Assembly (NCBI GenBank): GCA_951217055.1
Contig: OX578280.1
Span: 33,733,128-33,797,127, forward strand
From: Gerris lacustris
Taxonomy: Eukaryota > Arthropoda > Insecta > Hemiptera > Gerridae
Reading direction: 5' to 3'
Length of the DNA stretch: 64,000 nt
Every line of letters begins with the position of its first letter. Within the stretch, counting starts at the first letter, position 1. Below, in pieces: positions 42,106 to 55,565 of the stretch. The position numbers and the translations under genes are program-made. Under the pieces are notes generated by a model. The model was not told where the DNA came from. It was given only the letters and a program-made list of their open reading frames with translations, and searched no databases.

Positions 42106-45100
42106 ACCTAGTCGGTTCGCAGGTGCATCCCTCGTCCTGCGATAACCTAATGATAAACTAAGCGGAACGTAAAAGATAGCAAAGAATATACAAATTCAAT
42201 GAGTATTTGTTAGATAAACCCGTAGAGATAAAACAATACAACAGAGTCTTCGCAGTTTTACATTAAATTGTATGATTTTTCCCCCATCATACACAGATCA
42301 CAGACTAAAAAACTAGACGATATGGTTGAAATAACAAGAGAAAAATTTGGGCGATAGAATTGTCGAACAAGTAATATAATAAAAAAAAAACTACATATAT
42401 ATTTTTTTATTATTAAATTGAATGTGAAAAATAGTTTACAACATCGGACAAAGTTTTTTAGAATGAGAGAACAGGGTTAAGCGTGAGAAAGATGATGGCT
42501 GACAGCCAAAATTCTGTGAACATCTTGTTCTACCTCAATAATTACTCTGTTAAACTGTTGAATTTCCAGTTAAACATTTTGTACTGTTTCGAAAAGATTA
42601 TTACATTTATAATCAATACACATTCATTAAGATCTAGAAGTGTTGAAAACATTTTTACTTTCAGATACTTGAAATAATTTTATACGATCGTTTTCTGTAG
42701 TACTTGAACCGGGGGTCAAGTAGGCGCGTCCATCTCAGGAGCCCTCGAGGTCGTCAATAACACTGCAACGCCTACCCGCTGAGTGAGGGGTAAAACAAAC
42801 CAGTTTCGGTACTCCATTTGAACCCCACTATAATATTTAGTGCTGTTTAAGGTATAATTGCTATCGGATGTAATCCCGAAAATACAGGGCGGTGCAGTGC
42901 CTTGTCGAAGGATTTAAGTACTTTCTCTGAGGCGGCCTTCCCAGTTAGGGTGTACTTCTTAGAGGGGGGCAATGTTAAGAGACTGGGAGCAGGCTCATCA
43001 ATCCAACGGCGTGTTAACATATTGATTGGAAGCCTTCGGCTATTGGTTCACGTGTGGTCCCAACCAGAACCCCGGCAGCAGATATTAAATCGGTATTAAT
43101 ATACATTAGCGTGTCGTAGAGAGGGCTCAAGTTCGGAAAGGGTACGTTGGCCAGGACTGAGGAAAGAGTGAGAAAAGAAGGGATCCTAGTTGGTGAAGAA
43201 TCCTTGGGAAGCCACAGAATCTACTTTCCTTTCTCACCAGAATGACCAACTGGAACCATATCAAAAACTAAAACTAATTCTAACTCTTTTCTATGTGGAA
43301 CAAAGGCAATCTTGTATAACACCCCTTAAAAGAGAGGGAACATACCTTAACAGAACTATCCCCTCAACACGATGAGAAAAACTATATAACTTAAACCACT
43401 GCGCCCTTTAAACAGTAAAAAACAATTTCAAATTATTATTTCATCCGCAGGCCAACGTCACTGACAACGATAAAGCTTAGTTTTATAACTGTGATCAAAT
43501 GCGACAGAATCAAAGTGTTTTCACTTAAAATAAAATGCTAAGGAACGCCGAGGATGTTAATGTAATGTAATTTAAAATAAATTGATCAACTGGTCATCTA
43601 TAAGGAAAAAAAAGGTCGAAATTAAACTTAAATTACCACATTTTTATAGTTACATATATATATATTTAGTAGTTAAGGATAGAAGTAATATTTTATCAAG
43701 AAAATATGTAATTTTTTTTTAACTGTGGTTACAATGAATATATAAGTTTATTAATAGAATTAAATGACTTTAAATCTTATATTTCTTGGTAAAAAAAAAT
43801 GTTTTGTTTATTTCTACTCTAATTTTATTTCACAGTTGAACTGGCTATATTTTGCGTCTCTATTTGGTGAGGTGTACTTCCTCTAGAAAGGTGGAAAAAG
43901 GACCGTAGTATTTGACTGGTTAGGTGTCGGTCTATTGGCCCTTTGTTGGCCACTGGAGAAGGTGAGCCCGTGGCTACCTGGAGATATCGTATCCTTCCAA
44001 TGGGTGTTCAATAAATTACCTTTTTGGGACCTCGGGGAGATCGGTCTCCTTCTCTTTCGCACTAAGACGTGCGGCTTGCCGAGTCTTGTCCTTCCCATGC
44101 ACTATGTAACGTCTCCATCGTAATTGTCTTCCGGGGGGCATTTTTTCTTGAAGGCCATTGACAGAAATAGGAACATCTTCCTTCCAAAAAGTCAAACTTA
44201 ACTGTTATAGCAAACACGATAACTAACTGAGACACCTTGATGCTACTCTTACTCAAATCTTTATATTTTCAACTAAATAATAAGCCAAGTTGACTTCGCT
44301 ATGTTTTTAAAAAAGAGCTTGCAATTTACAATCTTATGTATTTAATAAATAATCACATTATTAAAATAATTAATATCAATTACAGTTCCAGAGCTGGTGT
44401 TTTTTTTATCACCCATATGGTAATAAAGATGAATAAATTGTTTAAGCTCGACAATTAGTTCTACAAGGGAATGAACAGAACGCATCTTATGCAATTCTTA
44501 AATTTCAAAACTTCCCGTGGCGTGAGATTAAGAACGCTCTGTAAACATTTAAGAGAATATAAATCTTATTCTAAACTTTTAATTCGGCAGACAAAAGAAC
44601 ATGAATTATTCAAAGGAGAATTATACTGAAGGATGAATGAGGCCCGACGTCGAGATCAATTAGCCTGAGCCTGGTCTCTGTCAACATGCAATCTTTTAAT
44701 AACCATAACCAAGAATGTTTCCTTTGAAAAGGTCCTTTCATGACTCTATACAAGTGAGACCCTAACGTCACTCCAATCTAGATTTTAAAGGGAACATTAT
44801 GTAGTGAAGGTGGTAAAGTACATCGTTCGCTTAATCATGTGGTTCAATTCCATTGTTGAGATAGTATAAATTACAATTTAGGTTCCTTAATAAAGATCAG
44901 TTCTCATCGAAGATTCACAAAAGTGGCAATATAAAATAAAGCCACCCCGAGTATTCTTAACAAACATTTTCCTCTTAATTTTTTAAAAATTAGTAGGTAC
45001 AATAAGTACTCAATTTTTTCAACTTTTGACATGGACAGTTTATTTAAATAAAAAAATATTTATTTATTGCATCTTTTTATCAAAGCACTTATATTTTTAA

Positions 45101-46256
45101 AAATTAAGTTATCAAAACGACGTGTGAGTCTCTTCTGACTTCATGGAAGCAGAGAATCGCTTTATCTACGGATTATATACGTTGACAATGGTTAAGGGAA
45201 ACTACGATCACGTTTTACATTATTACTGTTAGCTTTGACTAATGGCTTTCCTTATGGAAAAATCTCCATATGGAGTCAAGATAGTAGGTGGCCGGAATTA
45301 TCATATCGTATTATACATCTAGGCATCTAATCCTTTGATTCCTGAGATCCACCTCTAACTTTACAAGGATATTCTTTGAGCTCTGAGCTCAATCTTCTTC
45401 ACAACACCAAGACTTTAATATCATATACCGTAGAAATTTTCCACTTCATTAATAGCTAAATGTTACAGGAACAATTCTAGTTTTACATTCGTCTATTATA
45501 TGAACATTCACATCACAATAAACCATTAATTTTTCAAACCTTTGGTAATATAGTACCATAAATCTTTAAGACTACAGATTAAACTGTTCTAATAGAAGAG
45601 AAAAATATTCACAGCTCTCTGAAACCTATCTTCACAGAAATATTTAATTTGAAATACAGAGTAAACTTAAATACCAAATCATAATTATTTTAATATGTTT
45701 CCAAGGTATAGAGGTAGATTTTTTTTTTCGACAAAAAAAAATTAATTTCTACTTAACACTTTAACTTTTTAGTAAATAATACTATAATGAAGAGTGTCCG
45801 TTAGTTTGTTTGGCTGTAATACAAATTAACAGATTTTGATTAAATTTAGCATACTTAACATTTAAAACAAGCGAAAGTAACGCGTTCATGTCTATATGAG
45901 CTTTTAAAAAACCATCCCCTCCTCCTGGGCACTTGATTTAAAGCCGGTGGCAGACCTTTCTTTAAAGGGTTTTTGCGGCTAAACGGTAAGTCATACAAAA
46001 AAAAAACACTATCAGTTATTGGTTTTGAGAGATCTACAAGTTTATATAGTCATATGACTTTTTGACGTATCACTATCACGTATGCCAGTATGCGGGTATG
46101 CTAGATTACTTATTTGATTTTAGGAAAATACTTTTTTCATTTTCTACACAATATTCAATTTTTGACACACAATTTGGCCGTAAGTGTGCCAATTAAGAAG
46201 AGTGTCTGAGAGGTTGCCTTTTATACAAATCTACAGTTTCATACCAAGCTCACCTC
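42106..46256. other. intergenic, two GC-richer islands, no gene identified
   Basis: Mostly AT-rich. Islands at about 42700-43250 and 43880-44150 stand out by composition and contain short open frames on both strands, none resembling a family I know. They could be old transposon segments. Confidence 0.4.
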
Positions 46257-46285
46257 CGCCCCCCCCCCCCCCCCAAAAAAAAAAA
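46257..46285. repeat. poly-C/poly-A homopolymer pair
   Basis: About 16-17 C followed directly by about 11 A. Simple sequence. Confidence 0.85.
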
Positions 46286-46844
46286 TTATACTAAAAAACA
46301 ATAGAAACAACCTAATTATTATATTAACTAATAGCTGAAACAACTAACTATTACACGGCCGTCTCTTTAGTATGGGACTTTTCCTTACCAAATAATATTA
46401 ATTTGGTGGAGATATTTAGTTGAAATATAGGGATATTATTTATCTTATAGAGAGGTGTAATTGGTGTAAATTTCACCTCAATCGACGAAATAGTTTCGAA
46501 AAAATTTAGCATTAAAGTTTTAAAGTTCAAAAGTCGATATTTTCAAAATTGCGGCAGATATCAAAACGAAATTTATTTGTCTTATAAAGAACTAAAATTG
46601 GTCCAGATTTCAGCGCTATCAAAAAATGTTTCAATGTTACGAAATTATTGCTGACTCAGCTAAATGGGTTAATGACATCACAAATTTATGATTTTTCGGA
46701 CGTCACAACTACCTGTAAGGACTGATTTTTGTACCTAGTTTCAAATCTCCAACTTAAAACACAGACAAAAAGACAACCAGCTAAAAACCCCACAAATGGT
46801 CTAAAAACACCTAAAACGGATGATTCCGTTAAAATCTTTCTTGG

Positions 46845-48390
46845 TGGATTTCACATAGAAGATAAAAATAAAACGCACCAATACATGGCTAAGTTTGTCA
46901 TCCTCAATGAACAGACTTCGTAACACTAACTCTTTCTTCGTAAATGGCTTTCTTATTCTGGATACAAATTGACACTTTTCTCGGAGCAAAATACTTGCAT
47001 TGCGGGTTTATATAACCGAGTAAATTTAAGTGATTTTTTTTAAAGAAATTGGTGAAAATAGAATTTGTGAAAATAGAAATACCAATTTGTATAAGGGAAA
47101 TAGCAAAGCATAGGAGGTAGTTCGATTTTCACGATTTTTTTTAAATCCGTCAAGCTCTTTACGCAATTTATCCGTTTTTGGATATTTTCACAGGTAAACC
47201 CATGGCTTTTTCTTTTTTTTCACAAAAAGATAGAAAGTAAAACGCACCAATACATTGGCTATGTTTGTCATCCTCAATGAACAGATTTCGTAACACCAAT
47301 TCTTTCATCGTTCTTGGCACTGAAACGTCTTTGAAAGAGGGGGCAGTCAAATATCCCAGTGTACCAAGGTTTCCCTTTAAATTAAAAGAAGACTCTGAAA
47401 CTGTCTTAGAGTCAGTTCTTCCAAAACAACCTACTGAGAAATGTGTAGCTTATTCTGTGATATATAGAAAAAAAGCCTGGAAAGTCCTAAAATTGGACAA
47501 TGATTGAGAGTGGCAAAACACACTCATTTTGTGGAGATAAGAGAGCCGATCACAAATCAAGTTGTACTTCTAGGTTTCAGGGATCGCTTGTTCAGCTGAT
47601 AAAATAGAATGCCCCCTCTCTACCAGACGCGTTAAAGCAAAAAAAGTCTGTTATTGAAGGGTAGTAAAATTATCCATGTAATGCCTCTTCATAGTTTTGT
47701 CTTTTTTAAAAAATACTAAGGAAAAGCCATTACCTTGCCCGTAAAAATATCCAAAATTAGATAAAACCTGTATTTTCTGGGGTTTAAAAAAATCATATAA
47801 CTCGAACTACCTCCTATGCATTGCTAAATTCCGGATATAAATTGACAATTTTCTCCGAGCAAAACACTTGCATTGCGGGTTTAATATAACCGAGTAAATT
47901 TAATGGAATTTTTCAAGATATTTGTGAAAATAGAAATACCATTTTGTATTCGGAAAATAGCAAAGTATAGGAGGTAGTTCACTTTTTACGATTTCTTTTA
48001 AACCCGTCAAGCTTCAAGTACTAATCCATTTTTGGATATTTTTACGGGCAAACCCATAACTTTTTCTTCTATTTTTTTCACGAAGAAGATAAAATTAAAA
48101 CGCATACATGGCTAAGTTTGTCATCCTCAATGAACAGACTTCGTAACACCAATTCTATCTTCGTACTTGGCCCTGAAACGTCTATGTAAGAGGGGTAGTC
48201 AAATATCCTATTGTTCAAGGTTTCCCTTTAAACTATAAGGACATTCTGGAACTCTCTTAGAGTCATTTTTTTTTGCACCACCTATGGAGCAGATTTTTTA
48301 ATCTATAGATCATGGAAAGTCCTAAAATTAAACCATCATAGAAAGAGGCAAAACACGCTCATTTTGTAGAGATAAGAGAGCTGATCACGA
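46845..48390 (+). repeat. tandem duplication of a ~850 bp unit
   Basis: ACTTGCATTGCGGGTTTA at 46993 recurs at 47866. TTTGTCATCCTCAATGAACA at about 47264 recurs near 48117 and also earlier at about 46893. GAGATAAGAGAG at 47534 recurs at 48369. Offsets are 835-873 bases, so two diverged copies (about 46980-47560 and 47850-48390) plus a partial third (46845-46930) are present. The open frame at 47265-47507 lies in the first copy and is disrupted in the second, so it is unlikely to be a gene. Confidence 0.8.
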
Positions 48391-49530
48391 ATCAAGGTTC
48401 CAGGGATCGGTTGTCTAAATGCGGCGAATTCCCGTTTGAGGAGACTCAAGTGACGGGAAGACAAACACGGCTGGATTAATAAAGAGAACTATAAACGAAG
48501 GATATTTAAAGCCGGCGCATTTACCTTGGGAGAGGAGTATAGAGATGGGAAATGACACTCCAGGGCCCTGGCTCGGATGGTCTTTACTTGGTGTTGAGTC
48601 GAGGTTTTTTCAGTAGAACCACGGTTGGATGTTACACTAAAAATAGAATGAATAAATTATAGAAAGGGGGTGTTATCAACAAATTTAAATTAATAAGATA
48701 TTTATTAATTCTAAACATTAAGAAAGTAGATAAACATAATAAAATAGACTAAAATGGTAATGCTGAGCAAGGCAGTATGTGAATCTATCAAGAATGCGGA
48801 GACCAAATGAAGGGCTTTAGATGGTTTAGAGTGCTGTGGACAGTCCGGACACTGCTCTAGGAACTTTATTCAAGATCACTCTCCGAGACTACTCTCGGAG
48901 ACTAGTCTAGCCAAATTTGGCCCTCAGTGTAGGCTGATCGGGCACCGCTCTCGCTAGACTGTCTCGCTCTAAGTGTCCCCGTGTATTCGGCCTTAAGACT
49001 AAAGAAAAAACTACCGGCGTTAAACACATTTACCGCCGGGTTGCTATGGCCACGCATAGTATAAAGTTTAAAGTTATAACATGTGATTATAAACGGAACA
49101 ATTAATATTAATATAACACATGATAAATGTCTACGGTTCTCTACGGCGGGAAAATGCGTGCAAATACAAAATATCCTTAAATATATAGTTCTCATTATAA
49201 GGATTCTCCACTAATAAACGTCTATGAGAGAGGGGGATTTCGTACAATAATAACTTTGCGAACGTAAACAAAGCAAGTGATAGAAAAATAGTAGTTTTAA
49301 ACATAATTTTTGTTTTGATGAATTATCAATATCCGGCATTGTTATGAAAACCTTATTATTTTACAATATTGTTAATAACACTGGTTCTAAACAATTTTTT
49401 TCCGATAAAATCAAGCCTGCAACATTTCCAACATGTTTTCGCACACCTCGGCGTAAAAATTTAATCGATTTCGTTAAGCCATTGTTGGTGTTGGTGGCAA
49501 TGTCGCACAGTCCGACTTTAAAGCAGAAGA
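48391..49530. other. intergenic with a GC-richer stretch
   Basis: At 48830-49050 the composition is GC-richer, with small inverted words (CTCCGAGACTACTCTCGGAG at 48880-48899). No gene recognised. Confidence 0.45.
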
Positions 49531-49691
49531 AGTAGAGACATTTTAAGATTTTTTTTTGTAATAAAATAATTACTAACAGACCAAGGATAATTTTTATCTT
49601 AATGATAGTAATTTATTTTATTACTTGAAACACTATCCTTGGTCTGTTTGTAATTTTTTTATTACAAAATAAATCTTAAAATGTCTCTACT
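49531..49691. mobile_element. 161 bp hairpin MITE
   Basis: Left arm 49531-49589 (AGTAGAGACATTTTAAGATT ... ACAGACCAAGGATA) pairs with right arm 49634-49691 with very few mismatches; the loop is about 44 bases. No coding capacity. Confidence 0.85.
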
Positions 49692-51835
49692 GAAAAATTT
49701 GTTTTTTGTGACTTAACACAGTTTACCTCTGGGGTGCTGATATAAATATATCACATATTTTAAATACGATCTAAGAAATGACTATTTAAAGGCAGGGAAT
49801 AGGCATAAATTAAATTAATCATAAGATTTTCTGTATAATAAACTTTTAATCAGTAAATGTTATCAGTATTTATTAGGATGTAATATAATATATAATCGAA
49901 GTTGTTAACTATGTTGTTTTTTTTAGACTTACAAAAAACGCAGTTTTGAAGGTAGATAATAATAATTTATATAATAACTTTGTGTAAAGTATACATTATG
50001 AATAATGTATCAGGATATAGTTTATAATGGTTTTTGATAAGTATAATAAAGCAAACTATAACTACAGAGAAGTTTAACAGGATATGGAAGGCTTTGTATT
50101 AAGCTAGATATTTATTCAGTGTACGTGACGTATTTACGCTTGCAAATGACTCTGTAATAGAGATGTGTGTGAAATATCAACTAGCCTTCCTATTCAGTAT
50201 TATAGTTAAAATAAATTGATAATCTATAATATTCGATTTTTTTTATGTTTTAATAAAACTAAAAAGACAATATTATATTAGTTAATACTTATTTACTAAT
50301 TTCAAAACTTATATATTAACGATGGTATAAGAATGTGAAATACTATATTGTTAGCAGATCTATTGTTGCATACTTACAGTAATGGTAGATAATCGATTTT
50401 AAAATAATACATCGATATAGGATCTTGTATTTTTTTGAACCCGGATCTATTAGCTATTACACTAAATTTGCTGCAATTTATCCAATAAAAATCGAATTAA
50501 ATGTGATATCATTGTTTATTAGGAGTGCGCTCTTCCAACCTGATTATGTGTACTTAATAAAATATAATTTACAACAACAAAAGGAATGTGTTTTCACCAA
50601 TAAAAAAAAAAAGTTATACAATAGCTTTCTAGATAAAGTTCTAGGAATAAAAATTATATAAAAACAAATTTAATAAAATTTGTGACATTTATTAAATTAT
50701 CCATAATCAAAGCAAATGATTGGCGTGTCAACCAGAATATAATTATTCCTTGTTCTTAGAGGTCATGACTGATAAATCTAATTTAATATTTTTCAATTGG
50801 TAATTTTCTATCAAATCTGAAATATTTTGAAGTATTCTTCTCCACCTTGTAAAATTAACGTTTTTTTTATTTGTTTTGATTGATTGTTTTTGTCAATTAT
50901 TAAGAGGAATTAAATAGTTTTTAAATTATAAAAAAACGATACGTGTGAAGTATTTTTTATTTTTACGATATTTGTTGTACGTGTTTCTATAATTTTTCTG
51001 TATCGGTTCATTGAGAGGTATTTTGTTGCCTCGAATAGGTTATTTTCTTTTTTCTTACACCTTAGGGCCCTCAATTGCTTAGGCTTAGGGTATTTCATTG
51101 AAGGGTACACTGCACAGTTTGCAGGTGATTGAGGGTACAGAGTCAATGTCTTTATAAAAGGTACGAGTACTAAGGTTCCAGGTAAGAGTTCACACCTTGG
51201 CGTACCATTAACGTACCCAAGGAAATAAAATAATTATCCCTTTGAGTTAGAGTAAAAATGCCGACCCTTTTTTGGACCCAGGACTTATAAGTCCAGTTTG
51301 GGATAGTGAAGTGTTTGTAACATCAACATCCACTTAATTTTCAAGCCTTCGTACTAAAGGACTACTATTGTTATAAAAATTATGATTCACCAGAAATTGC
51401 AAGAAGTAGAAGTATAAAGAAGCGTGGGCTTTCACACACTATAGAATCCTGAGTTTCCGGTTTTGTACAGAGAGTGATGATTTATATAACTTAATGTTGT
51501 GATGTACATTGTGAAACCTGAAGTAAAATTTACAATTGTTTCTCTTAAAATTTTAGATGACTGTTAGATAGTGACAGACTAACCAACAATACCATTTATT
51601 TAACTTTCAACTCATTGAAATGACCTAAATAGATTGCTTCGTCCGAGATGTTAAAGTCCTTACTCATACTGAAAATATAAATGAATAAAAAATAATAAAT
51701 AAAGAGTAACATTGATTGTTTCCACGTAAATATTCATCCTTCATAAGTGAACGATGATATTTCATTGGAAGCTAAATATTCTAGATTATTTATATATAAT
51801 AAAAACCTCTAAAGTGAGAAATAGTTATTTATGCA
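49692..51835. other. intergenic, nothing recognised
   Basis: AT-rich with no recognised gene, RNA or element end. Confidence 0.5.
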
Positions 51836-51980
51836 CCTAGGGAGTAAAGTAAGCCATTATTCCCTGAGTGAATAAGTTGGTTCTTGAGGCGAACCCGAAG
51901 GAACCATGGTCCCTAAATCCCGAGGCGATGCCGAGGGAGATAATTATCGCGAGGGGAATTATAGAACTTTACTCCCGAGG
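51836..51980. mobile_element. 145 bp MITE with 15 bp TIRs
   Basis: CCTAGGGAGTAAAGT and ACTTTACTCCCGAGG form imperfect TIRs around a GC-richer body (GAGGCGAACCCGAAGG, CCCGAGGCGATGCCGAGG). Confidence 0.6.
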
Positions 51981-51991
51981 TAAATACAATA

Positions 51992-52392
51992 TTTTATCTC
52001 CAGTAGGGAGGAAACGCATCTTTATCCATTGCACAGTTTCTATTTACTATTTTAATCAATAACAATAATTGTTAGCACTTTAAATAGTAGATATAAGAGT
52101 TTCAATGTTAAAAACAAATAAGAATTGCAATTAAACTCAAATAGAAGGTTATTTAGATGCAGGTGTAAACAATGATAAGCGCAAATTACAAATAAGGTTT
52201 AAAAAGCGGTGTCGCCAACCTGATTTCAACAACGTCACTACATTAGCCATTCACTCTCTACTATTTATAAAATAATTAAGTTGGCAATCCTTCTTATTCT
52301 CCCTGCTTTTTGAGTTTAGGGAAGAAAAGACTTACATTAGTCCCTCTAAACTAATCCAAAATCATAACTTGTTCTCCCTACTGGAGATAAAA
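51992..52392. mobile_element. 401 bp segment with 19 bp perfect inverted ends
   Basis: TTTTATCTCCAGTAGGGAG (51992-52010) and CTCCCTACTGGAGATAAAA (52374-52392) are perfect inverses. It starts eleven bases after the MITE on its left. It has no coding capacity. Confidence 0.65.
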
Positions 52393-52999
52393 GTAATTTC
52401 GTAGCCTGCTGACTACAATATAATAGATAGATTCATATTGTATAGCATAGAAATTTATTATAATATTTGGAAGGATTTGTTCGAAAAATCTATTTTATTG
52501 TTGGAAAGATATAACTTTCAACATAAATTAAATAGGAAATCATCAGTGCCGGATGTTGTAAATTTACTCATTAAGTCTTATTTAAATATAAACCTACCGC
52601 TAGGTAATGATGATATTCTAGCTTGAAACAGCTTAGCGTCAATAAAGTATTTGTCGACAGACTCGTTTATATTCTTTTAGTATGGATCCCACAAATATTC
52701 TTTAATTTATGGATGCACGAATGTTCTAAAAATCGTTTGAAAGCCAAATTGACAGTGATCTGCTAATCTATTTTAAGTTTTTTTTCTTCTTTACAAATGG
52801 CCAAGTGTGCTATCATACACAAAGGTTCCGAATGCAATTTAACAAATAGGCTAAGTTTATTAAGAATGTTTTAGCGATAAAGTTTGAACCATTTATTATA
52901 ATGACGTGAATCAAGCGCCCTTCTATGCATATCTATTGTCCAAACGAAATGAAACGACTCCCAAGTGCCTAACCTTTTTTAAGATTTTTTCTTTTTTCT

Positions 53000-53001
<2 letters not shown>
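52393..53001. other. intergenic, nothing recognised
   Basis: AT-rich; ends at the poly-G tract. Confidence 0.5.

Positions 53002-53070
<69 letters not shown>
53002..53070 (+). repeat. uninterrupted poly-G tract of 69 bases
   Basis: Pure G from 53002 to 53070, preceded by CTTTTTTCTGA and followed by AGGAGCC. Very unusual in an AT-rich genome. It may be a real G tract (G-quadruplex forming) or a sequencing or assembly artefact. Confidence 0.95.
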
Positions 53071-53071
<1 letters not shown>

Positions 53072-53159
53072 GGAGCCATTATTTATCATTAAACGCATAA
53101 AAAATTCCTCAACATTAATTTTTGTTTTTTTGACAAGAATAACTAATATTTCTGTTGGC

Positions 53160-54030
53160 GTGTTAAAAAATCGGTCCGAGACAACTCAGACAAACTTTCT
53201 CATATACGAGTCCATAATTACTTAGCCCAGTGTTTTCCATTTATCAGTTTTCGTACGTATATTTTATTATTATTGAACATTTCATCAAAATATATCATAA
53301 AAATTACTTCTCCTGGGCGGGGAATCGAACCCGGGCTCTCTCCGTCCGCGTTTTAATCTATTTTCTCGGGAACTAGATTTTTCGCGGGAAAACGGTTTAT
53401 ATCGTTAAATTTTTATTTAAATCGACTACATTTTGGAATTTTTTAATCAATTTTTTTTTTCAGAGTTTTTGGGGGGGTAGCGCCCCCAAATTTGGAGGTA
53501 AAATTCATTTCTCGATTTCGCTTCGGTGTATGATTTTTCAAAACATGTGTGCCAAATTTTATCTAAAACGGCCCAGTAGTTTAGGTTCCAGGCGTCTGCA
53601 CAGACGACAGACATTTTTTAAAAACCACTTTTTTGACCTCAAAACGTGTAAATCCATCAAAATCGAATTTTCGCGTTATCACAATACTTTCTCTTTATAT
53701 GAAAAAGTAAAAATAGAGGGACACGAAAAATGCAATTTTCAAGGACTCATGGCGCAATGATGAATTGCCACAAAAAATTAATCAAAATAAGTGTTTTTAC
53801 TCACAGCATCCCTCTCTTTCATTTAACACTCCATATGACAAAATTTCAAAAACCACAAGTTTTTGAGGGATGATTTTTTTGGGGCCTCCCAATAACTTCC
53901 CTGTGTTTGGATTATTACACATAACATAACTGCAAAGTTTCAAATTTTTGTGTAGGTTAGTTTCGGAGATTAGAAGCGTTACAGACAGACAGATAAGCTT
54001 AAGAATTTACAAGCATAAAGGTCCTCGTCT
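53160..54030 (+). repeat. dispersed repeat R2, longest copy
   Basis: Shares CGAGACAACTCAGA, CAGAGTTTTTGG, TCGCCCCCAAAT-like, AATTCATTTCT and ATCCATC words with copies at 56.5, 58.2 and 62.8 kb, and TTTCAAATTTTTGTG with the inverted piece at 56.2 kb. Near its end ACAGACAGACAGATAAG resembles the GACA run of R1. Confidence 0.7.
53310..53352 (-). pseudogene. 3' half of a tRNA (fragment)
   Basis: The minus strand reads GCCCGGGTTCGATTCCCCGC followed by CCAGGAGA, a strong B box and T arm with an acceptor-like end. No D arm or A box is seen upstream, so it is a fragment inside repeat R2. Confidence 0.5.
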
Positions 54031-55329
54031 TTGCCTCGGACACTAATGGAAACAACATAGTAATAACAATTAAAATTCTCTACGCTTTTGACATTATTTC
54101 TCAATAAATTTGTTACAATAAAAGAGAGAAAAGCAAACAAAATAAAATTATAATGAATTAAAAAAAGAAAGAAATTTTCATACTTATAAAAATCTTACAG
54201 TCTTCTCTCTCAATTAGTTTGATTTTAAGGTGAAATGAAGAAATTATAAAAATAAAAAAAATATATATAATTAAATTCGTTTAACTGCGCACCAAAATTA
54301 ACTTTCAAGTGATTGTTGCTTAATAAAGATAACCAATCTTACATTTAAAAATAAAAGGAAATTAGGTTATTAGTTTAAACTTTTTCCTTTTACGATAACA
54401 AATAAATTATAATCAATTAATAAACAAATATTAATATAACTTAATTTTTTTTTATCTTTTTCCTGTTGATTTAATAACAATTTGAACATACGAACTTAAT
54501 AATGTTATAAGATCGCGACATTGATTGCTTAATTAGATTCATGTCGAGACACAACATGAGAAATGAATGATTATTGAAAAAATCGATTTAATTTTAAAAT
54601 TTCGAACATTTTCAAGTGGGATAAAGATTTTTTCAAGTGGGTTTTGGTTAATCTTATAAGAGTACGATAAGACTAAATTTAATTAGCTAATTTTTAAATG
54701 ACAAAAATTGTATATTAAATTTGGAGTACCTATTTTATTTTTTTGAAGATGTCGAATCTCGTGTGATTTACATTTTTAATAATTGTTTTCATTAAGTGAT
54801 ACTAATATTTTTTATTTTATTTAATAACAAATATTGAGATGAGAGAACATAATAAATAATTTACTCAGATGTCATAATCATAATAACATAAATTAATATT
54901 TTCAATGACAGTAATATAGTAGCACCCTTTTTGCATAATTAGTGTTTTAGCCGCTGGTAGAAACGTACATTGACGAAGCAGAATATCTTATGATAGTTTA
55001 CATTGCATATTGATACATATTAAATGTAAAATAAGCTTAGTACACAACAAAGCTTAGTAGAAATTATTGCGATTGAAGGATGTTCATCGTATTATTAAGG
55101 CTTAACTAAAAAATATTTTCAAATATTACAAAAAAAGGTTTTTTTTAAGTGAAACTTCTTTGGCGGCGGTAGATTGAATTTTTTTACATAGTGACATCGT
55201 GTAACGAAGTTTGCGATTCGAGACTCTTCCAAGTGTAACATTTTTACAGATAAATTGTATTATATCTATTTAAAGACCAGCAAATCAAAACAAACATTTA
55301 TTTTTATTGGAATAAATGTGGTTGCCTTA
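54031..55329. other. intergenic, nothing recognised
   Basis: Very AT-rich; no gene or element recognised. Confidence 0.5.
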
Positions 55330-55565
55330 GCGTAGCAATAACCACCCTTCAGCGCTTGGTGGATACACGTTTTCGGCTGCCGGAACGCTTTGCAATCCAG
55401 CATGTTTGATTTAACTAGCCCGGCTCGGCTCGGCCTCGCTTGGCGTCCAATGTGAATAGCCCTATGCAGTGTGCTGTGTGCCCTGTGCTGCCCTATCCAT
55501 ATTATGTTAGTTTCTGAAGCGGAATTGGACACGCTCGACCTCGCGCGCTGTGGGAAAGCCGCATT
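55330..55565. repeat. GC-rich patch, probable transposon fragment
   Basis: CCCGGCTCGGCTCGGCCTCG and GCTTGGCGTCCAATGTGAAT stand out from the AT-rich flanks and read like the body of a short DNA element. No ends were matched and no coding frame is recognised. Confidence 0.3.

Noticed and set aside
43883..44256. Open frames on both strands in a GC-richer island
   Set aside because: Overlapping frames on opposite strands with no recognisable motif; probably an old repeat.
47265..47507. 80-codon frame as a gene
   Set aside because: It lies in a tandem duplication whose other copy has lost the frame; no family match.
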